DNA of 64,000 nt from Vreelandella andesensis. Its GTDB lineage: Bacteria > Pseudomonadota > Gammaproteobacteria > Pseudomonadales > Halomonadaceae. The stretch covers positions 62,001-126,000 of the forward strand of contig NZ_RZHG01000003.1 of the NCBI RefSeq assembly GCF_003989795.1, written 5' to 3'. Both the position numbers and the translations under genes were made by a program. Shown one piece after another: positions 52,957 to 62,009 of the stretch. Within the stretch, counting starts at the first letter, position 1. The number at the start of each line of letters is the position of its first letter. The notes beneath the pieces were generated by a model. That model searched no databases. It worked only from the letters and a program-made list of their open reading frames with translations, and had not been told where the DNA came from.

Positions 52957-53628
52957 TTAAAACCAGCGATCACTCTTTTTACGACGACGCGGTAAATGAG
53001 GAACAATTAAGCCGACCAGTAATCCAGCCCCAGCAACCCCACCGCCGTACATGAAATAGCGCATTAGCAAGTCTTCTTCCTGCGTATCTAAACGCGCTTG
53101 AAGTGCACGAACTTGCTGACGAGACTGCTCTGCTTCGTTATCTAGCTCGCGGTTACGCGCTTCTAAGTCCACGATACGCTGTTCACGTATATCGAGTGTT
53201 TCCGTCATAGAAGAAACGCGCTGCTCCCAGGTATCGTTAATGCCATCTAATTCTTGGGTAAGCTCGTCTACTTGCGTTTGTAATACGGGCAGTTGCTCAC
53301 GAGCACTGGGTGTTTGTTGCAACTCACTGCTAAGCACCCATACCACATCGCCGCCATTGCCACGAACGCGGGTGTAATTCCCACTATTTTCAAGCACTTC
53401 AACCTGCTCACCTGCATTTAGCGTTCCGACTATACGGTAACCGTCCGTTGGGCCACTGCGCACATAAGTACTTAATTCATCGCTGACCCAGGCTCGGCTA
53501 TCAGATTGCGCAAACACAGGGGCAATCCCAACGCTCAGCAACACACCAACAGTGGCGGCGTAACAACTGCTACGAAATTTATTTTTACTACTAAGTTTAT
53601 TTATACTACGAAGTTTATTTACTGGCAT
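52957..53628 (-). CDS. TIGR04211-type SH3 domain protein (YgiM-like)
   Basis: A 223-residue envelope protein: basic N-terminus, signal peptide (ATVGVLLSVGIAPVFAQ), bacterial SH3 domain (AWVSDELSTYVRSGPTDGYRIVGTL...VRGNGGDVVWVLSSEL), a coiled coil at about residues 110-190, and a C-terminal membrane segment (YFMYGGGVAGAGLLVGLIV) with a basic tail. This is the layout of YgiM. The function is unknown. The N-terminal 20 residues contain three in-frame copies of an 18-bp unit. Confidence 0.88.
   Translation of the reverse strand: MPVNKLRSINKLSSKNKFRSSCYAATVGVLLSVGIAPVFAQSDSRAWVSDELSTYVRSGPTDGYRIVGTLNAGEQVEVLENSGNYTRVRGNGGDVVWVLSSELQQTPSAREQLPVLQTQVDELTQELDGINDTWEQRVSSMTETLDIREQRIVDLEARNRELDNEAEQSRQQVRALQARLDTQEEDLLMRYFMYGGGVAGAGLLVGLIVPHLPRRRKKSDRWF
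53566..53619 (-). repeat. In-frame 18-bp tandem repeat in the SH3 protein leader
   Basis: Three 18-bp units on the minus strand encode NKLRSI, NKLSSK and NKFRSS just after the start MPV. They extend the basic region before the signal peptide. Confidence 0.9.
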
Positions 53629-53713
53629 GACGTCATGTCCTGATCATAAAACGCGCGTGGCCGACGAAGCCAGTCGCGCGTATCGCTCAAAGCGGCGCGC
53701 ATGTCTTAGGCGC

Positions 53714-54043
53714 TTACCCTTCCCCGCGAGGCGGCAGTGAGAAGGGACGAGGAAACTCTGCGACGCGGGCATCGCTTTTTACAGCCTTTAACGGGCCTTC
53801 ACGTTCGACTTCATCTATACGCACAATGGCGTTAAGCGGCAGATAACTACGCTTCACGCCTTCTAAGGTGCGCTGTAATTTTTCCGCTCCTGGATCGACA
53901 ACAACCCGCGACGCATCTTCAAAGACAAACTCCTCGACTTCAATAAAGCCCCAGAGTTCGCTTTGAAAGATTTCTCTGACGTATAAATCCCAGATTTCAC
54001 CTTGCTGGTGAACCACCACACGGTAGATCGGCTTGGCCGCCAT
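53714..54043 (-). CDS. DUF1820 family protein
   Basis: A 109-residue cytoplasmic protein: PIYRVVVHQQGEIWDLYVREIFQSELWGFIEVEEF and YLPLNAIVRIDEVEREG are the conserved parts of DUF1820, which is known mainly from Pseudomonas-like bacteria. The function is unknown. AGAGGAA lies upstream of the ATG. It is divergent from the ATP-grasp gene. Confidence 0.9.
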   Translation of the reverse strand: MAAKPIYRVVVHQQGEIWDLYVREIFQSELWGFIEVEEFVFEDASRVVVDPGAEKLQRTLEGVKRSYLPLNAIVRIDEVEREGPLKAVKSDARVAEFPRPFSLPPRGEG

Positions 54044-54152
54044 CTTGGCCTATTCCTCTTGCCACTTGAACATAATATTAAAAAGCCTAGCCTAACATAC
54101 TCAGCGGTTTGCCCTTTAGTACGCTTTCATCAAAAGCGCCTATTTTTGGCGA

Positions 54153-54185
54153 TTCTCACCTTCTTCTCACCTTCTTCTCACCTTC
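54153..54185. repeat. 11-bp tandem array upstream of the ATP-grasp gene
   Basis: TTCTCACCTTC occurs three times without error, about 95 bp before the ATP-grasp start codon and 110 bp from the DUF1820 start, so it lies in the shared promoter region. Confidence 0.95.
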
Positions 54186-54278
54186 AGAGACTGCTAATTA
54201 GCCGAGAGGAGGCCCTATCGTGTATGGTGAGGCGGGTTATACGGCAACATTATTCACTCACCCACAGGAGTCATCACC

Positions 54279-55502
54279 ATGCAAAAGGATCCCAATAAGG
54301 GCTATATCGCCTTATTAGGTTGGAGCCTTAATGCGATCGAAGCGGCAGAGAATTTTGACCGCCGTTACATCGTAGTTGCACCCGACTGGGCTGAGGAGTA
54401 CTGCCAAAAACATGATATCCCCTACGTCCCATGGAATTTCGAGCGCCTCAACGATCGCTCAATCGAAATTTCTGAAACGCTGAGGGAGAAAGGCGTTGAT
54501 GTTGCTATCCCACTTTATGAAGAAACCGTTGAGTGGGCAGGTGCTATCAACTCAGTGTTACTGGACAATCCGCGCATTTATGGTCAGTCGTTGTTGCTGC
54601 GCGACAAAGCATTAATGAAACGTCGCGCCCAGCTTGGCGGTATTCGTGTAGGTATTTTCGAAGAAGCCCACGATAAAGAAGACGTTATTCGCTTTCTCAA
54701 GCGCGTCAACCAAACGCTACTTAAGCTCGATGGTGATCCCAACGATCCCATTCACCTGAAAGCGTTTGATAAGGCTGGCTGTCTCGGTCACCGGATAATT
54801 CGTACGCCTGATGAGGTCGATACGATCCCTGACGAAGAATTCCCAGTCCTGATGGAATCTCACTTAGACGGCTGGGAGTTTGCCGTTGAAGCCTGGATTC
54901 ACAACGGCAAAATCGCTTTTCTAAACATTTCTGAGTACGTGAAACTTGGCTACTCAGTGTTCGTACCGGCATCCCCAGAGCTTGAGAAGTATCGCGAACA
55001 GATCAAGGCGCAAATCGAAAAGCTGATAAAAGCATTTGATATTGAGTTTGGTCTTATTCACCCCGAGTATTTTGTGACCAGCGATGGTGAAATGTACTTT
55101 GGCGAAGTCGCTTACCGCCCACCCGGCTTTAAAGTTTTCGAGCTTCTGGAACGCGTTTACGGTTTTAACGCCTATCAAGCGTCTATGCTGGTATTCGATC
55201 CTAAGAGTACAATAGAAGAAGTTGCCGCCTTCTTCCCAAAAGAAGTGGTGAATGCAGATGGATTCGCGGGCTGCTTTGGTGTCTACCCCCGTCGCCGGGT
55301 TGTTAGCCGCCTGGAGATCCCTGAAGAAACAGAGGATCACCCCTATTTTGAATCTCATGAACTAACGTCACCGGTTGAAGAAACCGTCACTAAACGTACC
55401 GCGTTTGGTACCCACTGGGGCTTGGTCTACTTTAAAGGCGAAGATGCATACACACTCCGTGATTTGCTTAAACGCCAAGAAGACCTCGACTTCTATGTAT
55501 AA
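54279..55502 (+). CDS. Uncharacterised ATP-grasp ligase
   Basis: A 407-residue cytoplasmic protein with no signal peptide or membrane segment. An N-terminal Rossmann-like part (IALLGWSLNAIEAAENF...IPLYEETVEWAG) is followed by a full ATP-grasp domain: LRDKALMKRRAQ, the Lys and Gly-rich loop HLKAFDKAGCLGHRI, LMESHLDGWEFAVEAW for nucleotide and metal, and HPEYFVTSDGEMYFGEVAYR with the Mg ligand Glu276 and Arg280. The carboxyl substrate is unknown. Such enzymes make amide or thioester bonds through an acyl phosphate. It is 30 bp upstream of the papain-like gene, so both should be one operon. Confidence 0.88.
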   Translation: MQKDPNKGYIALLGWSLNAIEAAENFDRRYIVVAPDWAEEYCQKHDIPYVPWNFERLNDRSIEISETLREKGVDVAIPLYEETVEWAGAINSVLLDNPRIYGQSLLLRDKALMKRRAQLGGIRVGIFEEAHDKEDVIRFLKRVNQTLLKLDGDPNDPIHLKAFDKAGCLGHRIIRTPDEVDTIPDEEFPVLMESHLDGWEFAVEAWIHNGKIAFLNISEYVKLGYSVFVPASPELEKYREQIKAQIEKLIKAFDIEFGLIHPEYFVTSDGEMYFGEVAYRPPGFKVFELLERVYGFNAYQASMLVFDPKSTIEEVAAFFPKEVVNADGFAGCFGVYPRRRVVSRLEIPEETEDHPYFESHELTSPVEETVTKRTAFGTHWGLVYFKGEDAYTLRDLLKRQEDLDFYV

Positions 55503-55532
55503 TCCCCGCTACGGCTGGGATAAGGAGTCAAT

Positions 55533-57566
55533 GTGACGATGAATCAAGAGGCGTCTTCAACTGAAGATGGCAAGCTCAACGGATTACTGAGCAAATTTGA
55601 TGATGCGGTGCGTCTGCTTTCGCAAGCGCCCGCTTTTTCTAAACCGGCAAAACTGCCCCGCGTAATGGATACTGCGCGCCGAATCTTGATGCAAGAGGGT
55701 GGCTGCGCTGCCCTCGAAGCACGTTCGGCGGTTTTTGAATCCGCCGGCGTGTTTGCAGGTTCTGATTGGGAAACCCCTCAGTTCTTAGTGCCCACCCTCA
55801 CTACTTTCTCTTTGAAAAGTGCTGATGCCAATGTGGTGGTTATTGAGGCGCTTAGCGAACTGCGGCTTTTAGCGGTCGCCAAAGGCGATTACCTACACAC
55901 ATTGGTATCCCAAGAGCATGCGCACCGTTATTTAACTCAAGTCATGGCTATTAATCTATGGCTGCTGTTTAACGCACCAAGCGAGGCAGAACGGGAGACC
56001 CAGGGGCGATTAGCAACGATCCCCAGGCAACTGTTTAAGCATTTAGCTGATCGCATTGGTTACGAACATGTTATTGATCAACTAATCGATGAAATATGGC
56101 GCATTTTAAAACAGCGCCCTATTCAAGTTGATGCCATAAAACAGATGATTACCCAAATCGCGTTGTGCCAAGTCAATCCAGACATAGATTTGGGATCAAG
56201 CGGTCAAGGGGCTGACAGGCTGGTTAGTTCGCTTTACGGACCGACCCAAGCGTGCCGTGAAGACCCCGGTGTTGATCTGTACCGTGAGCGGTTAGAGCGT
56301 ATGGATAACGCTGCACTGCAAGCAGAATCCACTGGTTTCGCGCGTGCGATGCACGACACAGGACTGGTATCGCCCTACCACACGGTACTCATGCGCTATT
56401 TGCTGGAAGAGGGAGACCACCTGCTATCAGAGGCACTAGGACTCTCATCGACCGGGCGCGACTGCCTGCTCTGCTATCGTGAGCTGGTGCACGCTCTGAT
56501 TCGTGGCGGTGTTTACCCTGCCACAGCCCAGGCGGTTTATGGCTTAGCATTGTTACTTGAGCGGGGCATTCTCTATCAACCCCCTGTCGCTCCAGCGATG
56601 TGGCGACAACTCAATCTGAAGCTTTCAGAGTGGTCAGAAGCACGATTGAGCATCGCTTATGGTGACGTGGCGTCACCGCGCGCACGTTTGATCGAAGGTG
56701 TGCTTTGCATGTTAGGGCTGCCGCTAGGCGTAGGTCAGGGCAATAATCCTACCTGCCAGTCAGCGAGAGCGCTCTCTATGTGGGCCTACAACGACCCCGA
56801 CTATTTATTGCAAATGGTGGCCTGGGCTGCCCGTGATGACGAAATCATTATGCATTTCGAGGGTCAATCAATCTCTTCAATGGAGAGTGCGTCTGGCGTT
56901 GCATCTGAACTGCCGATGGATCTAGATCCAGCCTCCCTGATTGTTGTTCCTCATTTAGACCGTATTTATGCTGAAATGGGCAGACGCTGCATCGGCCGTG
57001 AAGGCGACCCCCATCGCTGGGTTAATCCAGAATTTCACGGGTGGTGGTCGGGACGCGGCTTTAGTATTAACGTTGATGTTGCCAGCGGCCAACTTATCGG
57101 TGTCGATAGTTTTATCCGCCATTTCTACGCGAGCTATCATCCTTACTACAACGGCAACCAGCCGCTGATTCATCCTCAACCCGCTGGCATTGCCGTCACT
57201 GACAGTGCTGCCCGTTTCATTGGTTGGCATGCGATTACTATTTTGCGCGCCTCGTTAGATCCCAACGATACGATGAGAATTTATTTTTACAATCCCAATA
57301 ACGACAGTGGTCAAGATTGGGGTGACGACGTCAAAGTCAGCACTTCAGGTCATGGAGAGCGCTTTGGCGAAGCCTCGCTACCTTTCGCACAGTTCACGTC
57401 TCGATTATATATTTACCACTATGACCCGCTAGAACGTGGCGAATTGGCAACGGTAACGGATGAAGAGCTTGAGTCTGTTAAAGGCTATCTGCATCGCAGT
57501 TGGGGTGCTAGCCGCTTACCCCCTACTGAGCTTCAGGCAGATGAGGGGCCATACTCCCCATCGTAA
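55533..57566 (+). CDS. Uncharacterised large protein with papain-like C-terminal region
   Basis: A 677-residue protein I cannot assign to a named family. Residues 1-390 look alpha-helical without known motifs. The C-terminal part shows Gln402 and Cys408 in GQGNNPTCQSARAL (Q-x5-C, the spacing of papain Gln19/Cys25), His566 in GWHAITILRA and Asn587 in IYFYNPNNDSG, the order Gln-Cys-His-Asn of papain-fold enzymes. It lacks a signal peptide and membrane segments. The start is GTG 55533 or ATG 55539, after AAGGAG. The upstream ATP-grasp gene makes a peptidase, amidase or transferase acting on the ligase product plausible. This is inference. Confidence 0.75.
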   Translation: MTMNQEASSTEDGKLNGLLSKFDDAVRLLSQAPAFSKPAKLPRVMDTARRILMQEGGCAALEARSAVFESAGVFAGSDWETPQFLVPTLTTFSLKSADANVVVIEALSELRLLAVAKGDYLHTLVSQEHAHRYLTQVMAINLWLLFNAPSEAERETQGRLATIPRQLFKHLADRIGYEHVIDQLIDEIWRILKQRPIQVDAIKQMITQIALCQVNPDIDLGSSGQGADRLVSSLYGPTQACREDPGVDLYRERLERMDNAALQAESTGFARAMHDTGLVSPYHTVLMRYLLEEGDHLLSEALGLSSTGRDCLLCYRELVHALIRGGVYPATAQAVYGLALLLERGILYQPPVAPAMWRQLNLKLSEWSEARLSIAYGDVASPRARLIEGVLCMLGLPLGVGQGNNPTCQSARALSMWAYNDPDYLLQMVAWAARDDEIIMHFEGQSISSMESASGVASELPMDLDPASLIVVPHLDRIYAEMGRRCIGREGDPHRWVNPEFHGWWSGRGFSINVDVASGQLIGVDSFIRHFYASYHPYYNGNQPLIHPQPAGIAVTDSAARFIGWHAITILRASLDPNDTMRIYFYNPNNDSGQDWGDDVKVSTSGHGERFGEASLPFAQFTSRLYIYHYDPLERGELATVTDEELESVKGYLHRSWGASRLPPTELQADEGPYSPS

Positions 57567-57606
57567 GACTCGCTGAAAGCGCTTGATAATTGCCATATTG
57601 ACAACA

Positions 57607-58416
57607 ATGACTCAATTAACTCGATTAGACCAATTACTGGTCAGCCAAGGGCTGGCCAGTTCCCGTACGCGCGCGCAACGATTAATTCGCAACGGGCGCG
57701 TGTATCTTAAAAACGGCACGCCGCTCAGCAAACCATCCGAAAAATGGCCGCTGGATACTCCGCTTCATATCGATGAAGACCCAGAGGAACGCTACGTTTC
57801 CCGCGCAGGTTTAAAATTAGAGGGCGTTCTTACCGCAATCAACATGCGCCTGGAAGGACGCATTGTGTTGGATATTGGCCAGTCGACGGGGGGCTTTACC
57901 GATTGTTCACTCCAGTTTGGTGCTAAGCATGTCATCGGTGTTGAAGTGGGCCACACACAGTTAGCCGAGCGCTTACGTGGCGACCCAAGGGTCATGTGTC
58001 TGGAGGGTTTAAATGCTCGCCATATGACGTCATCGGCAGCCCTTCAACAAGCAGTGGCGAAATACCCTATTGATATTGCCGTGATGGACGTTTCGTTTAT
58101 CTCACAAACGCTAATTTTGCCAGAGATTGCCTCTCTTTTACCCACAGGAGGGCAACTGCTTTCACTGGTGAAGCCACAATTTGAGCTGGAACCAGGCGCA
58201 TTGGATAAGCGGGGCATTGTGCGTAACGCTAGCCGTTATGCCGACGTGGAGCAAAAAATACGCGATGCTTGCACAGCGTGTGGATTATCCATCAACCACT
58301 GGCAGGAAAGCCCGATTACCGGTGGTGACGGTAATCGGGAGTTTTTACTTTTAGCGACTAAACACCAAGCGTTAGTCACTAAGAATCAAAAGCTAGCCCT
58401 TAAAAACCAGCCCTAA
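57607..58416 (+). CDS. tlyA: TlyA family rRNA (cytidine-2'-O)-methyltransferase
   Basis: A 269-residue protein with an N-terminal S4 RNA-binding domain (RLDQLLVSQGLASSRTRAQRLI) and a FtsJ-like methyltransferase domain (YVSRAGLKLEGVL, LDIGQSTGGFTDCSLQ, VMDVSFISQTLILP, LVKPQFELEPG). The family methylates 16S/23S rRNA; some members also have hemolysin names. ATG 57607 is chosen; the frame extends to a TTG at 57583. It is 40 bp after the papain-like gene and could be in the same transcript. The C-terminal KHQALVTKNQKLALKNQP repeats. Confidence 0.93.
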   Translation: MTQLTRLDQLLVSQGLASSRTRAQRLIRNGRVYLKNGTPLSKPSEKWPLDTPLHIDEDPEERYVSRAGLKLEGVLTAINMRLEGRIVLDIGQSTGGFTDCSLQFGAKHVIGVEVGHTQLAERLRGDPRVMCLEGLNARHMTSSAALQQAVAKYPIDIAVMDVSFISQTLILPEIASLLPTGGQLLSLVKPQFELEPGALDKRGIVRNASRYADVEQKIRDACTACGLSINHWQESPITGGDGNREFLLLATKHQALVTKNQKLALKNQP

Positions 58417-58464
58417 AAAACCAGCACTCAAAAACTAGCACTTAAAACCAGCACTCAAAAACCA
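58393..58464. repeat. 13-15 bp imperfect tandem array at the end of tlyA
   Basis: Units of the type CCAGCACTCAAAAA recur about five times from the last codons of tlyA into the gap before the end of the mechanosensitive channel gene. The first units are translated, which gives the KNQ-rich C-terminus of TlyA. Confidence 0.8.
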
Positions 58465-58487
58465 ACTTAGCCATCCACTAAGGACAG

Positions 58488-61400
58488 TCATTGGCTCAGG
58501 TTAGTAGGCGGCAGCCGGCTAGCTGACTGCACGTTAACTGATTCACCTCGGTCCCGGTGCAGCCATACATCCATTTGCTCAAAGGCTATCTTTATCCCCG
58601 CCTCACGGAACATCTCGTCAACCCGACAGTTTACTTCGTCGGCAGCAAATAAGCGGTCAAGCAAATCGTTAACGAAAATGCGCAGCTCAAAATTCAGGCT
58701 GTGCGGGCCGTAGTTGAGACACAAAACCTGAGGCTCTGGATCTTCTAGCACGCGTGAGTTTTCGTCGGCGGCTTGGCGCAGCAGCGTATGCACTAAAGGC
58801 AAATCAGACCCATGGGCAACGCCGTAAGTCAGCACGACGCGGGTCACATTATCTGATAGTGACCAGTTGATAAGCTGATCCGTTACGAATGTTTTATTCG
58901 GGATGATAATTTCTTTTCGATCAAAATCAGTCACAGTGGTGGCTCTTATGCGAATCCGGTTCACCGTACCGTGAAGATTTCCAAGCGTAATAGTGTCACC
59001 GATTCGAATTGGGCGCTCAAACAGAATAATCAAGCCAGAAATAAAGTTGGCAAATATCTCTTGTAACCCAAAGCCTAAGCCCACACTCAGCGCTGCCACC
59101 AGCCACTGCAACTTATTCCAGGAAACGCCCAGTGTCGCTAGCCCCATCACGACACCCGTACCAACAATGGTATAGGAGAGCAGTGAGCTAATGGCATAAG
59201 CGCTGCCCTGCTTTAATGACAAGCGTGAAAGCACCATCACTTCTAATAAGCCGGGCAAGTTGCGCGCCATAATAAACGTAACAGCAACCACCAGCAGCGC
59301 AGTAAAGACATCCGAAATCGATAGTGCATCCCCGACCAAGTCACCTTCTTCTGCATCCCATATCGAAACCTGATCTAGATAGCCTAGCACTGCCAATAAG
59401 TCAGCCCACACCAGGTAAAGCAGGGCGCTAAAACCTATTAACAAAATTAACTTTGATAAGCGCAATGATTGCGAGTTGATTTTCTCCATATCTAATGGTG
59501 GTTCTTCAACGACCTCCAGCCCCCCTTCTGCGCCCTCTTGCACTTGTGCCCGTCGTCTAGCGAGTGCCCGACGATAGGCTAACCGCCGTGCTGCAACTGC
59601 CAAGCTACGCACTACTGTGGCCTCAACAACAACCCACAAGCCCAGCAGATAAAGAGTGATCGCAAAACGAGCCACCAGCCGTAACGCTGTGTACTCATAC
59701 CCCCAGACCACAAGACCAAGGAGCACCAGCGGTACCGACGCCATCGCAAGCCCCAGTACTAAGCGAAATAACCGCACACCGAAAAATGGCACATGGGATA
59801 GGATTAATAGTGCCAACCACCAACTCATCGCTATTAAACCAGCGGCAAAAAGCCCTATTGCCACCGGACGTAATGCCAGCGGCGTTTCCATTTGACTAGA
59901 GAGTGCAGCAATAACGACCACGGGCGCTAGCGCCAGCCCTAACCCTCCAAGAAGTTTACGCAACCGCGCTGTATAAGCGGGTGCCCAGGTAAAATGCCGT
60001 TCAGCAACGCCATCATGCACGAGAAGCCGGCGACCCCAAGCCACAACTACCCAGCTAAGCGCCAGCTGCATCAGCGCTGGCGAAACACTGCTTGCCAGTG
60101 CACCTTCAGCTTTACTAAGGGCAATGCCAATACCCGCCAACCCTAACGGTCCAGGCAACGCTAGCAGCGCATTTAATAGCACCGCTTTTGTCGTGTGTAA
60201 TTGGGTATCACTTTTCAGTCGGCCAATTTGTGAATGAATAAGCGCCAGCCGCGACTTGGTTCGACGGCGCAGCCCAATCAGAACCACACCGAGTAAAACG
60301 AACGGCATACCAATCAACATTCGCCAAGAAAAACCTTGCCACTGAGTAGGCAAAATCGCTCGCCACTCTCCTTCTCGCCACTCCAGCTGAAGATTATGAG
60401 GAATTTGTCGCAACCAATTAAAATCCAGCGGACGGCTATTGGCTACCCAAAACAACTGCTCGTCGATGGTTATCCGTAAATCACGGGTCGTCGCTAATAG
60501 CTGTTGTTGGTTCAGTTGAAGTTCAATAGCGGCGCTCAGCAAACTGCCGTAAGACTGCTCAAGCTGTTCAACCAGTTCACGACGTGACTGATAAAGGCGC
60601 GTTAAGGAATCCACCAACCCTGGGGTGACATCGACTCCCGCTTCCTGCAAACGTTGAGCAGCTAAGCGATCACTTTGGCGCAACTGATCACGCTGACGAA
60701 TCAGGTCAAATTGCTTCAAGCGTAAATCAGCAATTTCATCCTGCAAGTCTCGTCTTGGCGCGACTAAAGGTAGCGATTGGCGCTGTTCCCGAAGAATACG
60801 CGACAACAGCTGGCTACCACGAATGGCTTCAATTTGTTCATTTAGGGTGCGCTGAAGTTGTCGCGCATGATCCAGCTGACGCTGCACTTCAATGTTTTCA
60901 CGTATAATACCGTTCGCTCGATCTGTAGCTCGAAGCAACTCAAGACTCAACGTTTGATTTGTTTGCTGAGCATTAAGCACCACAGGATGCCCTTCGGCGA
61001 TTAGTGGGTCACTCTTAGCTGCATCTGCAATAGCTTGCTCAGAAAGAAGTCGCCGCTGGCGATCAATCACCCCTTGTAATAGGTTAAGCTGCTGCTCCTG
61101 ATGGTCTATTTGCAGCTCAATGAGCTCTCGGCGCTCTTGAGCCAATTCACGCAACCGACTGTTGGTAGCTAGTTCGCGCTGATTAAGATTCACTTCCTGC
61201 TCGGCAAGAGCGCGCTCAATGCGCCATTGAATTAATTGTGCATCATTGCGGGCCGATAGCTGCCGATCACCCAGCAACGCCTCTCGCTCATCAGACTGGC
61301 GACGTAAGCTCTCAGCTCGTTGTAACGCATCTGATATTGCTTGCTGGGCACGCTCTGGCAGTGTTTGCGCTGCCAACAACTGCGAGTTGACTTCGGCTAA

Positions 61401-61838
61401 TTGGCTTTGAAGCTGCTGAAGCTCTACCACTGCCTCGGCTTGCTGCGCCTCCAACTCATTGAGCGGTCTGCCACTCAGATCTTCCACGGACAGCTGGCGA
61501 CTGTCCTCTTCAGCTCCATTTAACTCACGCTCGAGGCGAAGCAGTATTTCGGGGGATTGGGCGACGCGTTGCTCCAGCGTTTTAAGGCGTTCTTCAACCG
61601 CATGAAGGCGCTCATAACTTTGCAATGCAGCCGATAACGCTGTCACAACCTGAGTTTGCTCAGCGGTTAATTCACCCTCCTGAGACTCAAGCTCGGCTAA
61701 TCGCTCAGATAATTGTGCTTCAGAGGGGACTTGATCAAGCAATGTCGCTTGAGCTTGCACAACCTGCGCACCCACACCTGTTAACAATAGATAAATAAAA
61801 AATAGCCAGGAAAGTGACTTCAGCGAATTTTTGACCAC
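58488..61838 (-). CDS. Large MscS-family mechanosensitive channel (MscK/KefA or MscM type)
   Basis: A 1116-residue inner-membrane protein: signal peptide (LSWLFFIYLLLTGVGAQVVQAQ, cleavage near AQA), a periplasmic coiled coil to about residue 490, some eleven membrane segments from about 505, and the MscS core near residue 900 onwards (NKLQWLVAALSVGLGFGLQEIFANF, then SGLIILFERPIRIGD and RIRATTVTDFDRKEIIIPN). It protects against hypo-osmotic shock, important for a halophile. MscK and MscM cannot be told apart here; the potassium-dependent behaviour of MscK is not implied. Confidence 0.93.
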   Translation of the reverse strand: MVKNSLKSLSWLFFIYLLLTGVGAQVVQAQATLLDQVPSEAQLSERLAELESQEGELTAEQTQVVTALSAALQSYERLHAVEERLKTLEQRVAQSPEILLRLERELNGAEEDSRQLSVEDLSGRPLNELEAQQAEAVVELQQLQSQLAEVNSQLLAAQTLPERAQQAISDALQRAESLRRQSDEREALLGDRQLSARNDAQLIQWRIERALAEQEVNLNQRELATNSRLRELAQERRELIELQIDHQEQQLNLLQGVIDRQRRLLSEQAIADAAKSDPLIAEGHPVVLNAQQTNQTLSLELLRATDRANGIIRENIEVQRQLDHARQLQRTLNEQIEAIRGSQLLSRILREQRQSLPLVAPRRDLQDEIADLRLKQFDLIRQRDQLRQSDRLAAQRLQEAGVDVTPGLVDSLTRLYQSRRELVEQLEQSYGSLLSAAIELQLNQQQLLATTRDLRITIDEQLFWVANSRPLDFNWLRQIPHNLQLEWREGEWRAILPTQWQGFSWRMLIGMPFVLLGVVLIGLRRRTKSRLALIHSQIGRLKSDTQLHTTKAVLLNALLALPGPLGLAGIGIALSKAEGALASSVSPALMQLALSWVVVAWGRRLLVHDGVAERHFTWAPAYTARLRKLLGGLGLALAPVVVIAALSSQMETPLALRPVAIGLFAAGLIAMSWWLALLILSHVPFFGVRLFRLVLGLAMASVPLVLLGLVVWGYEYTALRLVARFAITLYLLGLWVVVEATVVRSLAVAARRLAYRRALARRRAQVQEGAEGGLEVVEEPPLDMEKINSQSLRLSKLILLIGFSALLYLVWADLLAVLGYLDQVSIWDAEEGDLVGDALSISDVFTALLVVAVTFIMARNLPGLLEVMVLSRLSLKQGSAYAISSLLSYTIVGTGVVMGLATLGVSWNKLQWLVAALSVGLGFGLQEIFANFISGLIILFERPIRIGDTITLGNLHGTVNRIRIRATTVTDFDRKEIIIPNKTFVTDQLINWSLSDNVTRVVLTYGVAHGSDLPLVHTLLRQAADENSRVLEDPEPQVLCLNYGPHSLNFELRIFVNDLLDRLFAADEVNCRVDEMFREAGIKIAFEQMDVWLHRDRGESVNVQSASRLPPTNLSQ

Positions 61839-62009
61839 GTTACATATGCCTCGTCGACATGGATATTACTCCATTCAGGAAGACCGTCATTGTCAGGCGT
61901 TCTGACTCCTTACGCAATGTAACGCGTTTGACGAGCAGGAAGTGTTGACTTACACAACGGGCGTGTTAGAAGAGACTCTGAAAAACTGTCTTTTATTTAT
62001 TTGTGAGCC

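Noticed and set aside
53627..53638. 12-bp palindrome CATGACGTCATG at the SH3 gene start
   Set aside because: It includes the start codon and its surroundings; no regulator or second site suggests an operator.
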